Part shown: one piece after another, positions 35,751 through 43,329 of the stretch
How positions within the stretch are numbered: the first letter of the stretch is position 1
Layout of the letters: each line of letters begins with the position of its first letter
Made by a program: the position numbers and the translations under genes
The notes under the pieces: model-generated
Database searches by the model: none
What the model was told of the DNA's origin: nothing
What the model saw: only the letters and a program-made list of their open reading frames with translations
Origin: Leptospira jelokensis
GTDB lineage: Bacteria; Spirochaetota; Leptospiria; Leptospirales; Leptospiraceae
Direction of reading: 5' to 3'
NCBI RefSeq assembly: GCF_004769635.1
Contig: NZ_RQGH01000011.1
Span: forward strand, 428,283 to 492,282
DNA: 64,000 nt

Positions 35751-36596
35751 TCAGGATAAGGGGAGGCTATCCTTGGGCAAATGATTTTTTGGAAAAGAAA
35801 AACTCATTCGAACGATGTATGAAAAAAGTAAAATGGTCCAAATGACAAGAAGGAATCGTAAGAACAAAAATACATAGTAAATTGGTTTTGGTTTCCCTGG
35901 TACAAGAAAAACGGTAAGGTCATTCACTTGGAAAAGACTGGAACCAGCTATTTTTTTTCGAATCGCATCAAAGTTCTTTCTGAAATCACCTAATCGTTCG
36001 GATGGATCCAATTGAAAGTCGTTTGTGTAACGTAAAGAACCTTCATCACCAAAGGCATAAAACGTTGCTTCCCAACCGACAAAGGCAAGGTGGATGGGAA
36101 AAGATCCTGGTGGGTTTCTGATAAAAAAATAGATGGTGCCTCCCTCATAGGAGAAGGATGGGATTTGGCCTTCCAAGCGAAGTTTCTCTTTGCTAAACCC
36201 ATCTTCATAAAAATCAGACCAATCTCCCCATTGGTAAATGGTACCACGATCTTCTTTCCAAAGAATCCCACCTAAGTTTCCTATTTGTTCTAAATCTAGT
36301 GCCCATGCATTTCGTTTCGTTTGGGAAGAGATCAAGTTGTCTTTTGTGATTTGATTTTGTTTTAGAGAGTTTTTGATGCGGATGCGAAGTTGACGAACTT
36401 CGGATTGGTTCGTTTCCAAAAGCCTCTTTTTAATTTCGATTTCCTCTTTTTGGAAGGGATCGGAAAAAATAACTTCTGAAATTGTGATGAGAAATTCTGT
36501 GAGTGGGTCTTGTTCCGTTTTTGGTGCTACTGCATTCATAGGTGAGACCAAAGAAAATAGAGAGACAAGGAAAATAAAAATATAAATTCTCATCAT
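35751..36596 (-). CDS. Exported membrane-anchored protein of unknown function (281 aa)
   Basis: A signal peptide (IYIFIFLVSLFSLVSPMNAVA) leads into a charged coiled-coil region (KEEIEIKKRLLETNQSEVRQ), then a globular domain with many aromatics (GDWSDFYEDGFSKEKLRLEG), and a C-terminal TM helix (YYVFLFLRFLLVIWTILLFS) followed by a short basic tail. It would lie in the periplasm, anchored at its C-terminus. No family is recognised. The start could be either of two adjacent ATG codons. It diverges from the HIT gene with only 29 bases between. Confidence 0.72.
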   Translation of the reverse strand: MMRIYIFIFLVSLFSLVSPMNAVAPKTEQDPLTEFLITISEVIFSDPFQKEEIEIKKRLLETNQSEVRQLRIRIKNSLKQNQITKDNLISSQTKRNAWALDLEQIGNLGGILWKEDRGTIYQWGDWSDFYEDGFSKEKLRLEGQIPSFSYEGGTIYFFIRNPPGSFPIHLAFVGWEATFYAFGDEGSLRYTNDFQLDPSERLGDFRKNFDAIRKKIAGSSLFQVNDLTVFLVPGKPKPIYYVFLFLRFLLVIWTILLFSYIVRMSFSFPKNHLPKDSLPLS

Positions 36597-36625
36597 ATGT
36601 TATATCGGCAATCTGGAGTCTATTT

Positions 36626-36982
36626 ATGACTTGTTCCATCTGCGAAGCTCACAAAAATCCCAAAGAAATCCTATACGAAAATGAATTTTGGATTTTACGA
36701 AAAGCAAACCAAAACCTTGAGGGTTATCTTTATTTAGAAGTGAAAGGTCATGTCGAATTTTGGCACCAATTAACACTCGAACAATTTGAGTCCTATGGCA
36801 AGGCACTCCACAAGGGGACAGAAATCGTAGAAAGTTACCATCCAGAAAAAATGTACATGACCGCAATCGCCGAACGAGTTCCCCATTTGCATGTCCATCT
36901 CATCCCCCGATATGTAGGACAAACGCCTGGAATCGAACATATTGCAAAGGCAACAGGGCCAGGATTTCCCAAACCAATGTAA
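36626..36982 (+). CDS. HIT-family protein
   Basis: A 118-residue histidine triad protein with triad PHLHVHLIPRY. The N-terminus MTCSICEAHKNPKEILYENE has a Cys pair like other HIT proteins. It differs from the HinT-like protein at 10316 by lacking the FHDITPQAP block, so substrate may differ. GGAG seven bases upstream supports the ATG. It appears to be the first gene of an operon with the two PPK2-like genes. Confidence 0.85.
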   Translation: MTCSICEAHKNPKEILYENEFWILRKANQNLEGYLYLEVKGHVEFWHQLTLEQFESYGKALHKGTEIVESYHPEKMYMTAIAERVPHLHVHLIPRYVGQTPGIEHIAKATGPGFPKPM

Positions 36983-36989
36983 AAAATGC

Positions 36990-37781
36990 TTGGAGGTTCA
37001 AACAACCTCTATACGATTTTGGTTTGTGATTTTAGAACGACATCCAACAAACCAAATTCCCAAATCTTTGCCAGAAGATTTGGAGACCTTACAAGAGCGT
37101 TTCTTTCTTTTGCAAAGAGAAAGTGTACGACAAAAGATTGCTCACATCTTTATACTCGAAGGGTTTGCTTCTTCTGGAAAAGGATCTATCTTACAGTCTT
37201 TGACCATCCGCCTAGACCCAAGAAAATTTAAAGTACATTCCCCTTACGTAGACCAATCAGAGGATCGTGGGTATCCATTTCTATGGAACTTTTGGAAAGT
37301 GTTGCCTAGATATGGTGAATTTCTTTTTTATTTGAACACATATTACAGTCGTTTGGCGTATCTCAGGTCACAGAAAAAATTAAGTTTGGTGGAATACGAC
37401 CACAGATTGTTGTCCATTCTCAATACAGAACGGATTTTATCGAAAGACAAAATCATCGTTCATAAATTCTTTTTCCATTTATCCAAAAAAGAACAAAAGA
37501 AACGACTAGAGGAGGCAAAAAAAAAGAAAAAAAACTGGGAACTTTCTCCATACGACAAAGACCAAGGTGAACATTACAAACGATACTTTGAAATTTTTGA
37601 TTCGATTTTAAGTTCCTCACGGACAATTGATTCTCCATGGACCATTATCGCGAATGATAAAAAAGAGGATACCAAACTACTTGTGTTTGATGCCATCTTG
37701 GAAAAACTGGAACGTACGTTAGACTATGATTCCAAAGCAAATTTACAAATGATCCAACGAGGAATGGAACTTATCCCATGA
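36990..37781 (+). CDS. PPK2-like protein, pseudo-domain half of a split class II polyphosphate:AMP phosphotransferase
   Basis: The protein has a P-loop FILEGFASSGKGSILQSLT, then LDPRKFKVHSPY and YPFLWNFWKVLPRYG, which match the PPK2 fold. The lid/Walker B region that reads FDRSYYGR in the next gene is changed here to YLNTYYSR, losing the catalytic Asp and Arg. In fused two-domain class II enzymes the N-terminal domain is known to be degenerate in the same way. Start is uncertain: TTG 36990 follows the HIT stop closely; TTG 36942 would overlap HIT by 41 bases and GTG 37026 is also possible. Its stop overlaps the next ATG by four bases. Confidence 0.75.
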   Translation: MEVQTTSIRFWFVILERHPTNQIPKSLPEDLETLQERFFLLQRESVRQKIAHIFILEGFASSGKGSILQSLTIRLDPRKFKVHSPYVDQSEDRGYPFLWNFWKVLPRYGEFLFYLNTYYSRLAYLRSQKKLSLVEYDHRLLSILNTERILSKDKIIVHKFFFHLSKKEQKKRLEEAKKKKKNWELSPYDKDQGEHYKRYFEIFDSILSSSRTIDSPWTIIANDKKEDTKLLVFDAILEKLERTLDYDSKANLQMIQRGMELIP

Positions 37782-38524
37782 AACAAAACCTCTTTCTATC
37801 TAAAATTTTAAATTTAAAGCAACTGGATCTCGGTTTGTCGATTCCAAGTGATGAATACCAAATCCAAATGAAAGGTTTAAAAAATAAAATCAGAGATTTA
37901 ACCTTTCTTGCAAAATCTAAAAACAAACCTGTGTTAATTGTTTTTGAAGGTTGGGATGCGGCAGGGAAGGGGGGAGCGATCCGCCGGCTCACATCGGAAA
38001 TTGACCCACGTTTATTCGAAGTACATCATATTGCAGCTCCCAATGAAGAAGAAATCAAACACCATTACCTTTGGAGGTTTTGGAACCGAATTCCCAAAAT
38101 AGGTCATGTTGGTATTTTTGATCGTTCGTATTATGGGCGAGTGCTTGTGGAACGAGTGGAAGGTTTTGCAAGTCCTCCGGAATGGTCACGTGCCTACGAA
38201 GAAATTTTTTTATTTGAAGAACAACTCCAAAGTTTTGGCACCATCATCATCAAGTTTTGGTTGCATATCAGTTCAGATGAACAACTCAAGCGATTTGAAG
38301 AGAGGAAAAACGATCCCCTCAGGCGATGGAAACTCACAGACGAAGACTGGCGTAACCGTGACAAATGGCAATTGTATGAGGATGCAGCCAATGAAATGTT
38401 TCATAAAACGGATTCTCCGAAGGCTCCATGGCTTTTGGTACCTGCCAATGATAAATACTATGCGCGGGTCATGGTTTTGGAAGGAGTGGTGAACCGATTA
38501 GAAGAGGAATTAAAAAAAAATTGA
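37778..38524 (+). CDS. ppk2: Polyphosphate kinase 2 (active domain)
   Basis: A 248-residue PPK2 with all key elements: Walker A VFEGWDAAGKGGAIRRLT, LDPR-like EIDPRLFEVHHIAAPNEEE, catalytic/lid FDRSYYGRVLVERVEGF, and RRWKLTDEDWRNRDKWQLYE. PPK2 enzymes move phosphate between polyphosphate and nucleotides. The pairing with an upstream degenerate PPK2 domain points to the class II type that phosphorylates AMP to ADP, split here into two polypeptides. ATGA overlap with the upstream gene would favour equal synthesis of the two. Confidence 0.93.
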   Translation: MKQNLFLSKILNLKQLDLGLSIPSDEYQIQMKGLKNKIRDLTFLAKSKNKPVLIVFEGWDAAGKGGAIRRLTSEIDPRLFEVHHIAAPNEEEIKHHYLWRFWNRIPKIGHVGIFDRSYYGRVLVERVEGFASPPEWSRAYEEIFLFEEQLQSFGTIIIKFWLHISSDEQLKRFEERKNDPLRRWKLTDEDWRNRDKWQLYEDAANEMFHKTDSPKAPWLLVPANDKYYARVMVLEGVVNRLEEELKKN

Positions 38525-38573
38525 TTTAGATAGCTGATTTTTTCGGTTATTTCGGTAATAGTATCATTGACAA

Positions 38574-38591
38574 TAGTTTCCTAGGAAACTA
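38574..38591. promoter_or_regulatory. Perfect 18-bp palindrome at the MarR gene start
   Basis: TAGTTTCCTAGGAAACTA is its own reverse complement and ends one base before the ATG of the MarR gene, covering its AGGAA ribosome site. TTGACA at 38567-38572 overlaps its left edge and could be the -35 element. Binding of the MarR protein here would shut off its own operon. Autoregulation is an inference; the palindrome is exact. Confidence 0.65.
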
Positions 38592-38592
38592 A

Positions 38593-39072
38593 ATGTGGTT
38601 TATGCCAAATGAACCTAATCTGGAGCCAAGCCATCTAAAATCACATTTGGGTTACCACCTTAGGGTGGTTTCGAATGCAGTCTCACATGCTTTTGCAAAA
38701 AAACTATCCCATTTGGATGTGACGGTTGCTGAATGGGTGATCTTACGAGAGATGTATGCGAACCCAACCAATACTTCTCCAAGTATCGTAGCTGAGTTTA
38801 CAGGCCTTAGTCGAGGCGCTGTGTCAAAACTCATCGACCGATTGTTACACAAAGGCCTTGTGAGTAGAGAGGAAGGCTCCGTCGATCGACGTTACCAAGA
38901 GATCAAACTCACCAAACAAGGAAGGACTCTCGTTCCGAAATTGGCAAAGGTAGCAGATGAAAACGATGCATACTTTTTTTTACGGCTCACCGCAGCGGAA
39001 AAAAAAGAAATCCTAAGGATTTTACTCAAACTCACAAACATACACAAGTTAAATACAAACCCAATAGAATGA
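38593..39072 (+). CDS. MarR-family transcriptional regulator
   Basis: A 159-residue MarR protein. The winged helix is clear: VTVAEWVILREMYANP, then PSIVAEFTGLSRGAVSKLID, RLLHKGLVSREEGSVDRRYQ and EIKLTKQGR. Terminal helices form the dimer interface. The ATG at 38593 has AGGAA five bases upstream, inside the palindromic operator. It is ten bases upstream of the DUF1398 gene, which it probably regulates along with itself. Confidence 0.92.
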   Translation: MWFMPNEPNLEPSHLKSHLGYHLRVVSNAVSHAFAKKLSHLDVTVAEWVILREMYANPTNTSPSIVAEFTGLSRGAVSKLIDRLLHKGLVSREEGSVDRRYQEIKLTKQGRTLVPKLAKVADENDAYFFLRLTAAEKKEILRILLKLTNIHKLNTNPIE

Positions 39073-39082
39073 GGAAAACAAA

Positions 39083-39496
39083 ATGACAAGTTTAATTACA
39101 AAACTCACTGAGGCACAAAAATATGCCATGTCCATCCGTCCCAAAATTGGTGGCTTTCCCGTACTCGCTGAAGTATTAAGGCAGGCTGGTGTTACAATGA
39201 ACCGTTGGACCTTACCATCCTGCCAGTCCGTTTATATGATGCAAGGTGGAGCCATTGTCCAACAAGGAAACCCACTCCTAACGGGTGTTTCTGAGATTCC
39301 TGTGTTTCAGAAAGATAAATTAATTACGGCCCTTCGTTTAGACCAAGAAGGTGGGAGCACATTCCCTGAATTCTTAAAGTCAACTTGGGAGGCAGGTGTG
39401 GTAGGCTATGATGCCGACTTTGTGAAACGGAATGTAAGGTATTACGGAGTCAACGGAGAAAGTTACCAAGAAGATTACCCGGAAGTTCATTTATAA
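39083..39496 (+). CDS. DUF1398-family (YbcV-like) protein
   Basis: A 137-residue soluble protein matching DUF1398: RPKIGGFPVLAEVLRQAGVT, the Trp-x-Leu-Pro-Ser block MNRWTLPSCQSVYMMQGGAI, LRLDQEGGSTFPEFLKSTW and the ending YYGVNGESYQEDYPEV. Function is unknown; homologues were once labelled phage envelope proteins without proof. AGGA (in GAGGAAAACAAA) precedes the start. It forms an operon with the MarR gene. Its last ten bases overlap the 3' end of the convergent gene. Confidence 0.87.
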   Translation: MTSLITKLTEAQKYAMSIRPKIGGFPVLAEVLRQAGVTMNRWTLPSCQSVYMMQGGAIVQQGNPLLTGVSEIPVFQKDKLITALRLDQEGGSTFPEFLKSTWEAGVVGYDADFVKRNVRYYGVNGESYQEDYPEVHL

Positions 39497-40098
39497 GGTT
39501 TTTGTTTGATTTGGAAGGTATAGGTTCTGTCACTTGATTGTAGGACCACTTGTGCATAAAAACCTAAGTCCAAGGATCGAAATTTAGAGCGAAATATTGA
39601 AGCCTCTTCATCAAAAATTTCTTTGCGGCAATCGGGGACAAGAGTTTTCCATTTTTCTTTGGAAACAGAATGGTACAAAAACCCATTGGTTTGGGAAGGA
39701 ATTGTCCTTTCTTCCCAAGGGATTGGCTCTGAAAAACACAAAATTCCATTTCTTGTTTTGATCCGAAATTCTGATTTCCAATCTGGGTTTGGAACTTTAG
39801 ATTCAGATTTTGTATTATTTTCGATAAATAAAAAATAACCTTGGTAAGTTGGGTCTTCTTCTCTCGACAAACTTAAATACATTGGAAATCCATCTACCAC
39901 TTGTTTGTCGGATTTTGTACTGTTTTGAAAACTACCAGGGTTTAGCGCTTTGAATCCAATGTAGAAAATAAGCACAACGAGTACCAAATCAATGAGAAGG
40001 ACAATTTGCCTCCATCTCGTTTTTTTGTGTTTGTCGTTGATTTGTTTTAAGTAATCACGAAACTCTTCTGGTGAACGTGAGTGGTATCCTTTTCCCAT
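39487..40098 (-). CDS. Single-pass membrane protein of unknown function (203 aa)
   Basis: An N-terminal basic cytoplasmic segment (HKKTRWRQ) is followed by one TM helix (IVLLIDLVLVVLIFYIGFKA) and a periplasmic domain of about 140 residues. That domain is beta-rich (YQGYFLFIENNTKSESKVPN, WKSEFRIKTRNGILCFSEPI) with two Cys. It is the last gene of an operon with the NAD(P)HX repair enzyme, its ATG overlapping the upstream stop by one base. No family is recognised. Confidence 0.78.
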   Translation of the reverse strand: MGKGYHSRSPEEFRDYLKQINDKHKKTRWRQIVLLIDLVLVVLIFYIGFKALNPGSFQNSTKSDKQVVDGFPMYLSLSREEDPTYQGYFLFIENNTKSESKVPNPDWKSEFRIKTRNGILCFSEPIPWEERTIPSQTNGFLYHSVSKEKWKTLVPDCRKEIFDEEASIFRSKFRSLDLGFYAQVVLQSSDRTYTFQIKQKPYK

Positions 40099-41597
40099 TA
40101 CAATGCCTCCACAAGTGATTTGAGGATTTGGTGTGCCGATGGATACGGTTCTTCCAATTGTTTGGAGTTGTCCAAAAAGGAAAGTGCAAGTAATACAACT
40201 TCAGGAATGGAAAGTTCTAAATCCAAACTAAAATACCTAGTTAAAATTCCAGAGAGAAGATCTCCAGTTCCCATAGTCGCAAGTTTTGGATTCGGTGACT
40301 CCCAAACATACGAAGATCCATCTGGACAAACAAGAAGGCTCACAAATGATTTTAATAAAACATAAACTTGGTGTTCTTTTGTAAAAGGAATTAAACTATC
40401 ATAGGCTTCTTGGATGGAATGGTGATTTTTTCCTATTAATCGATTTAACTCACCCACATGAGGTGTGAGTAGGATCCGATCACCAACTGGAAGTTTCGTG
40501 CCAATTTCTGGGATTGCGCCAGCGTCCAAAATACAAGTTTTCCCACTTTCCAATTTTAACTCAGAGAGGCCTGTGGGGTAGGACTTTAGCCCAGGACCTA
40601 CTAAAATGGTTTTTGTTTTCGCATAAAAAGGATCGGAAAGAAGAGAATCAAAATCGCCGAAAAGAGCCATTTTGGATAAATCTTCTTTTAATACATATTG
40701 GGATATTTGTTTGGAAGGAGAATAAATCTTTGAAATACCACCACCTAACCTAGAAAAGGCCTCTTCTGAGAGAAGGATCGCACCTTCCATTCCTTGTGAA
40801 CCCCCAAAAAACATAGCAGATCCAACACTGTATTTATGAGCATTGTTTTTACGTTTCAGAACCTGAATGGCTTTTTCTGGGTCCTTTTCATAATAGTATT
40901 TATTGGAAAACTTTGTTTCTGTTAGGTGGGTGCGGATCGGGAAACCAATCGATTCAAAATACCTTGGGATTAGATTGTCTTTTTCATAAATAAAACCTAC
41001 ATTTTCCCATTTCTGTGTCCCTAATTCTTCAATGGAATCTGCGTACACATAATGATGAGTTTTTTGCCCTTTGGGTCCGAGGGAGTACGGATCCCAACCA
41101 CTAGGGGTATCCAGGGAAAGTCGGTAAAAAAATACTCCAGACTCGTTAATGGTTTCGATGAGTGATTGGAAATCCTTTGCGAGTGGGGACTTGAATCCAG
41201 TGCCAAAAATCGCATCCACGAGTAAAACGGAATCTTCTTTTGTCAGTTCGGTTTCAGTTTGGAAATCCTTAAGACTGCCGATCTTACCAATTGTGTTTTT
41301 CACAAGTGATTCATAGAACTGTCCCGCTTCGTTTTTATTAGGTGAAGTTTGGAAAACTTGTACCGTGTGACCTTCTTGGTAAAGGAAATGGGCCAAGGCA
41401 TAACCATCCCCACCGTTCCCTCCAGAACCACAAATGATCCAAATGGATTCTGCTGTATTCCAAAGGTCTTCATTCGCATGAAACACGGATAAGGCGGCCA
41501 TTCCCATAAGAGATTGTTCGGAGAATCCTAGTTTTGTGATGGCCAAAGAATCCATTTTTTTGGATTCATCACTTGTAAAAAGCGGAATTTGTTTCAT
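40098..41597 (-). CDS. nnr: Bifunctional NAD(P)HX epimerase / ADP-dependent NAD(P)HX dehydratase
   Basis: The enzyme repairs hydrated NADH and NADPH. The N-terminal half is a YjeF_N epimerase with CGSGGNGGDGYALAHFL and LLVDAIFGTGF. The C-terminal half is a ribokinase-like dehydratase: HKYSVGSAMFFGGSQGMEGA, LLTPHVGELNRLIG, and the ATP/ADP-binding Gly-rich motif TMGTGDLLSGILT (usually GGTGDVL). At 499 residues it matches fused bacterial Nnr proteins. It lies directly after a lipoprotein gene (stop and start adjacent) and overlaps the small membrane protein gene downstream. Confidence 0.93.
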   Translation of the reverse strand: MKQIPLFTSDESKKMDSLAITKLGFSEQSLMGMAALSVFHANEDLWNTAESIWIICGSGGNGGDGYALAHFLYQEGHTVQVFQTSPNKNEAGQFYESLVKNTIGKIGSLKDFQTETELTKEDSVLLVDAIFGTGFKSPLAKDFQSLIETINESGVFFYRLSLDTPSGWDPYSLGPKGQKTHHYVYADSIEELGTQKWENVGFIYEKDNLIPRYFESIGFPIRTHLTETKFSNKYYYEKDPEKAIQVLKRKNNAHKYSVGSAMFFGGSQGMEGAILLSEEAFSRLGGGISKIYSPSKQISQYVLKEDLSKMALFGDFDSLLSDPFYAKTKTILVGPGLKSYPTGLSELKLESGKTCILDAGAIPEIGTKLPVGDRILLTPHVGELNRLIGKNHHSIQEAYDSLIPFTKEHQVYVLLKSFVSLLVCPDGSSYVWESPNPKLATMGTGDLLSGILTRYFSLDLELSIPEVVLLALSFLDNSKQLEEPYPSAHQILKSLVEAL

Positions 41598-42704
41598 CTA
41601 AATCCAGCGGTACACTTCTAAGGCACCAGACCGTATGCGAACAGAATAAATTGTATCAAAGGCATCTGTATATGTTTCTCTCCACTGGCCCCTTGGACTA
41701 GAAAAAGGAATCCGTTTGTTGTTGATGTGGTTTCCTTCTTTGTCATGGACTTGCAGACGAACCGAATTCCCACCATCTTCTGTTTCCCAAATATAGAACT
41801 CACCATTGTTTCGAATGGAAAATAAAATTTCAGAAGGGTCTTGGATTTCTTTTAAGAGTTCTGAATTTTTCGAATCAAATTGGAAACGGTAAATCCTACG
41901 AAATTTAAAACGTTTGTCTTTTTTGGAATCATAACTAAAAGAACCTAAAACGTAGTCTCCCTCAGGATGGGGAATGAGTTTATCCAATGTGATGTCGTAT
42001 TCTTTGGCATCACTTGTATTGAATACATCGAGTGCTGATTCCTTCAAATTCCCTTTGAGTTCTCCTTCCTCAAAATAAGAGAGTCGCATCTCTTCTGCTA
42101 TGCGGTGGTAAACAAATAATTTATCACCCTCACCAGGCATTATGGATTCAATGTAGCGGAAGGGTTCTGAGTTTTTTCCCGAAGCCCCTAACATAAACTT
42201 TACGACACCTTTTTGTGTGATTTGTACAAGAAAGGAAGGGAGGACAGTTGTCCCTTGGGTCGAAAAGGCACCACTGTAGGTTTTGTATAAGTTCTCTTGG
42301 CCGGGGGGGAGTTCCATTCCCTTGGAAGAAATCCGGTTTTGGACCACAAGGTCCCCGTCTTCATTCATGGCGACAATGCCAATCCCGCCAAAACGAAAGG
42401 GGTAGTGGGGGATCCCTGCAACGGATTTGAAATCCGGATTCCCGATCGTCGCATCGAGCCTTCCATTTCGATCAAAAAGTTTGATGACAGACTGTTTGTT
42501 ATCAGCAAGGGCCGAAATATTGGAAGAAGTAGGGATGGTTAAGGGAACATTGGTCAATACTTGGTTCACCACCACACCTTCAAAGGTTTCATTGGTGGCT
42601 CCGAGTGGGATGCGAAAGAGGATTTCTTCCTTTAGGTTCTCCACTCGGAAACGCAAACAGGAAATGGAAACGAAGAGTAGGACGCCGATGTACAGGGTTC
42701 TCAT
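41598..42704 (-). CDS. Lipoprotein of the Leptospira LIC_12708 type
   Basis: The ATG at 42704 gives the signal MRTLYIGVLLFVSISC with a lipobox. The mature protein of about 350 residues has beta-propeller-like features: repeated strand-turn units such as SVIKLFDRNGRLDATIGNPD, DLVVQNRISS, YRFQFDSKNSELLKEIQDP and VRLQVHDKEGNHINNKRIPF. I recall a Leptospira-specific family with the LIC_12708 name encoded just upstream of rimP, which fits this position; I could not check it. It diverges from rimP and leads the operon with the NAD(P)HX enzyme. Confidence 0.8.
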   Translation of the reverse strand: MRTLYIGVLLFVSISCLRFRVENLKEEILFRIPLGATNETFEGVVVNQVLTNVPLTIPTSSNISALADNKQSVIKLFDRNGRLDATIGNPDFKSVAGIPHYPFRFGGIGIVAMNEDGDLVVQNRISSKGMELPPGQENLYKTYSGAFSTQGTTVLPSFLVQITQKGVVKFMLGASGKNSEPFRYIESIMPGEGDKLFVYHRIAEEMRLSYFEEGELKGNLKESALDVFNTSDAKEYDITLDKLIPHPEGDYVLGSFSYDSKKDKRFKFRRIYRFQFDSKNSELLKEIQDPSEILFSIRNNGEFYIWETEDGGNSVRLQVHDKEGNHINNKRIPFSSPRGQWRETYTDAFDTIYSVRIRSGALEVYRWI

Positions 42705-42772
42705 GGTGCAACATCCATTCCCTAATTTTTTATTTACAGGACAACTCGCTTTTCCTAGCCTGTCTAGAGACG

Positions 42773-42787
42773 TGCTAAATTTTAGCA
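42773..42787. promoter_or_regulatory. Perfect 15-base palindrome between the LIC_12708-type gene and rimP
   Basis: TGCTAAATTTTAGCA has perfect seven-base arms around one T, in the 132-bp divergent region that must hold the promoters of two operons. It lies 50 bases upstream of the rimP start. A regulator site or promoter-linked hairpin are both possible; no protein is assigned. Confidence 0.4.
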
Positions 42788-42836
42788 TGAGCTTTGGTCT
42801 CTTATACAGATTCCTATTGGAATCTTTGGATATGGT

Positions 42837-43325
42837 TTGGTATATACCGAGGAAAACATCAGAGAACTGATTTTACGAGTTCTCGCTCCACCTCTAGCGC
42901 TTTTTTCGCTCCAAGTACAGAATCGGAAAAACCACGCCCTCATTGAGATTGAACTGGATCATCTCACAGACAAAACTGGCTCTGCTAGTTTGGAAGACTG
43001 TGAGACTGTGTCTAGGAGACTCAAAGAGGAGCTGGACCAATGGGGAGAGGAATTTGATTTCACTCTCCAAGTCTCCTCCGCGGGAGCAGAACGTGTTTTA
43101 CGTTTGCCGGAGGATTTAATTCGTTTCCAAGGACTTTTAGCAAAACTAGAAGTGCCGCTGGAAGCAGGGAAATGGGACAAACGATTGTTTCGTTTGGGAC
43201 CGGTTTCGGGGGATTCCGTTGAGCTTACGCTTTACGATCGTAAAACTCGACACAAAAAGAACCAAAAATCGGTATCTATGCCCATCGCAGAAATACGAAA
43301 GGGAAATTTGTATTTAGAAATTTAA
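42837..43325 (+). CDS. rimP: Ribosome maturation factor RimP
   Basis: RimP helps 30S subunit assembly. The 162-residue protein has the conserved EIELDHLTDKTGSASLEDCE and FTLQVSSAGAERVLRLPEDL (usually Val-Ser-Ser-Pro-Gly), followed by a C-terminal SH3-like domain. The start is a TTG at 42837 with GGA seven bases upstream; an ATG five bases earlier is out of frame. It leads the rimP-nusA-infB operon and is separated from nusA by four bases. Confidence 0.92.
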   Translation: MVYTEENIRELILRVLAPPLALFSLQVQNRKNHALIEIELDHLTDKTGSASLEDCETVSRRLKEELDQWGEEFDFTLQVSSAGAERVLRLPEDLIRFQGLLAKLEVPLEAGKWDKRLFRLGPVSGDSVELTLYDRKTRHKKNQKSVSMPIAEIRKGNLYLEI

Positions 43326-43329
43326 GACT

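Noticed and set aside
36986..37231. Alternative 81-codon frame starting just after the HIT gene
   Set aside because: It lacks homology features; the overlapping frame contains the PPK2 P-loop.
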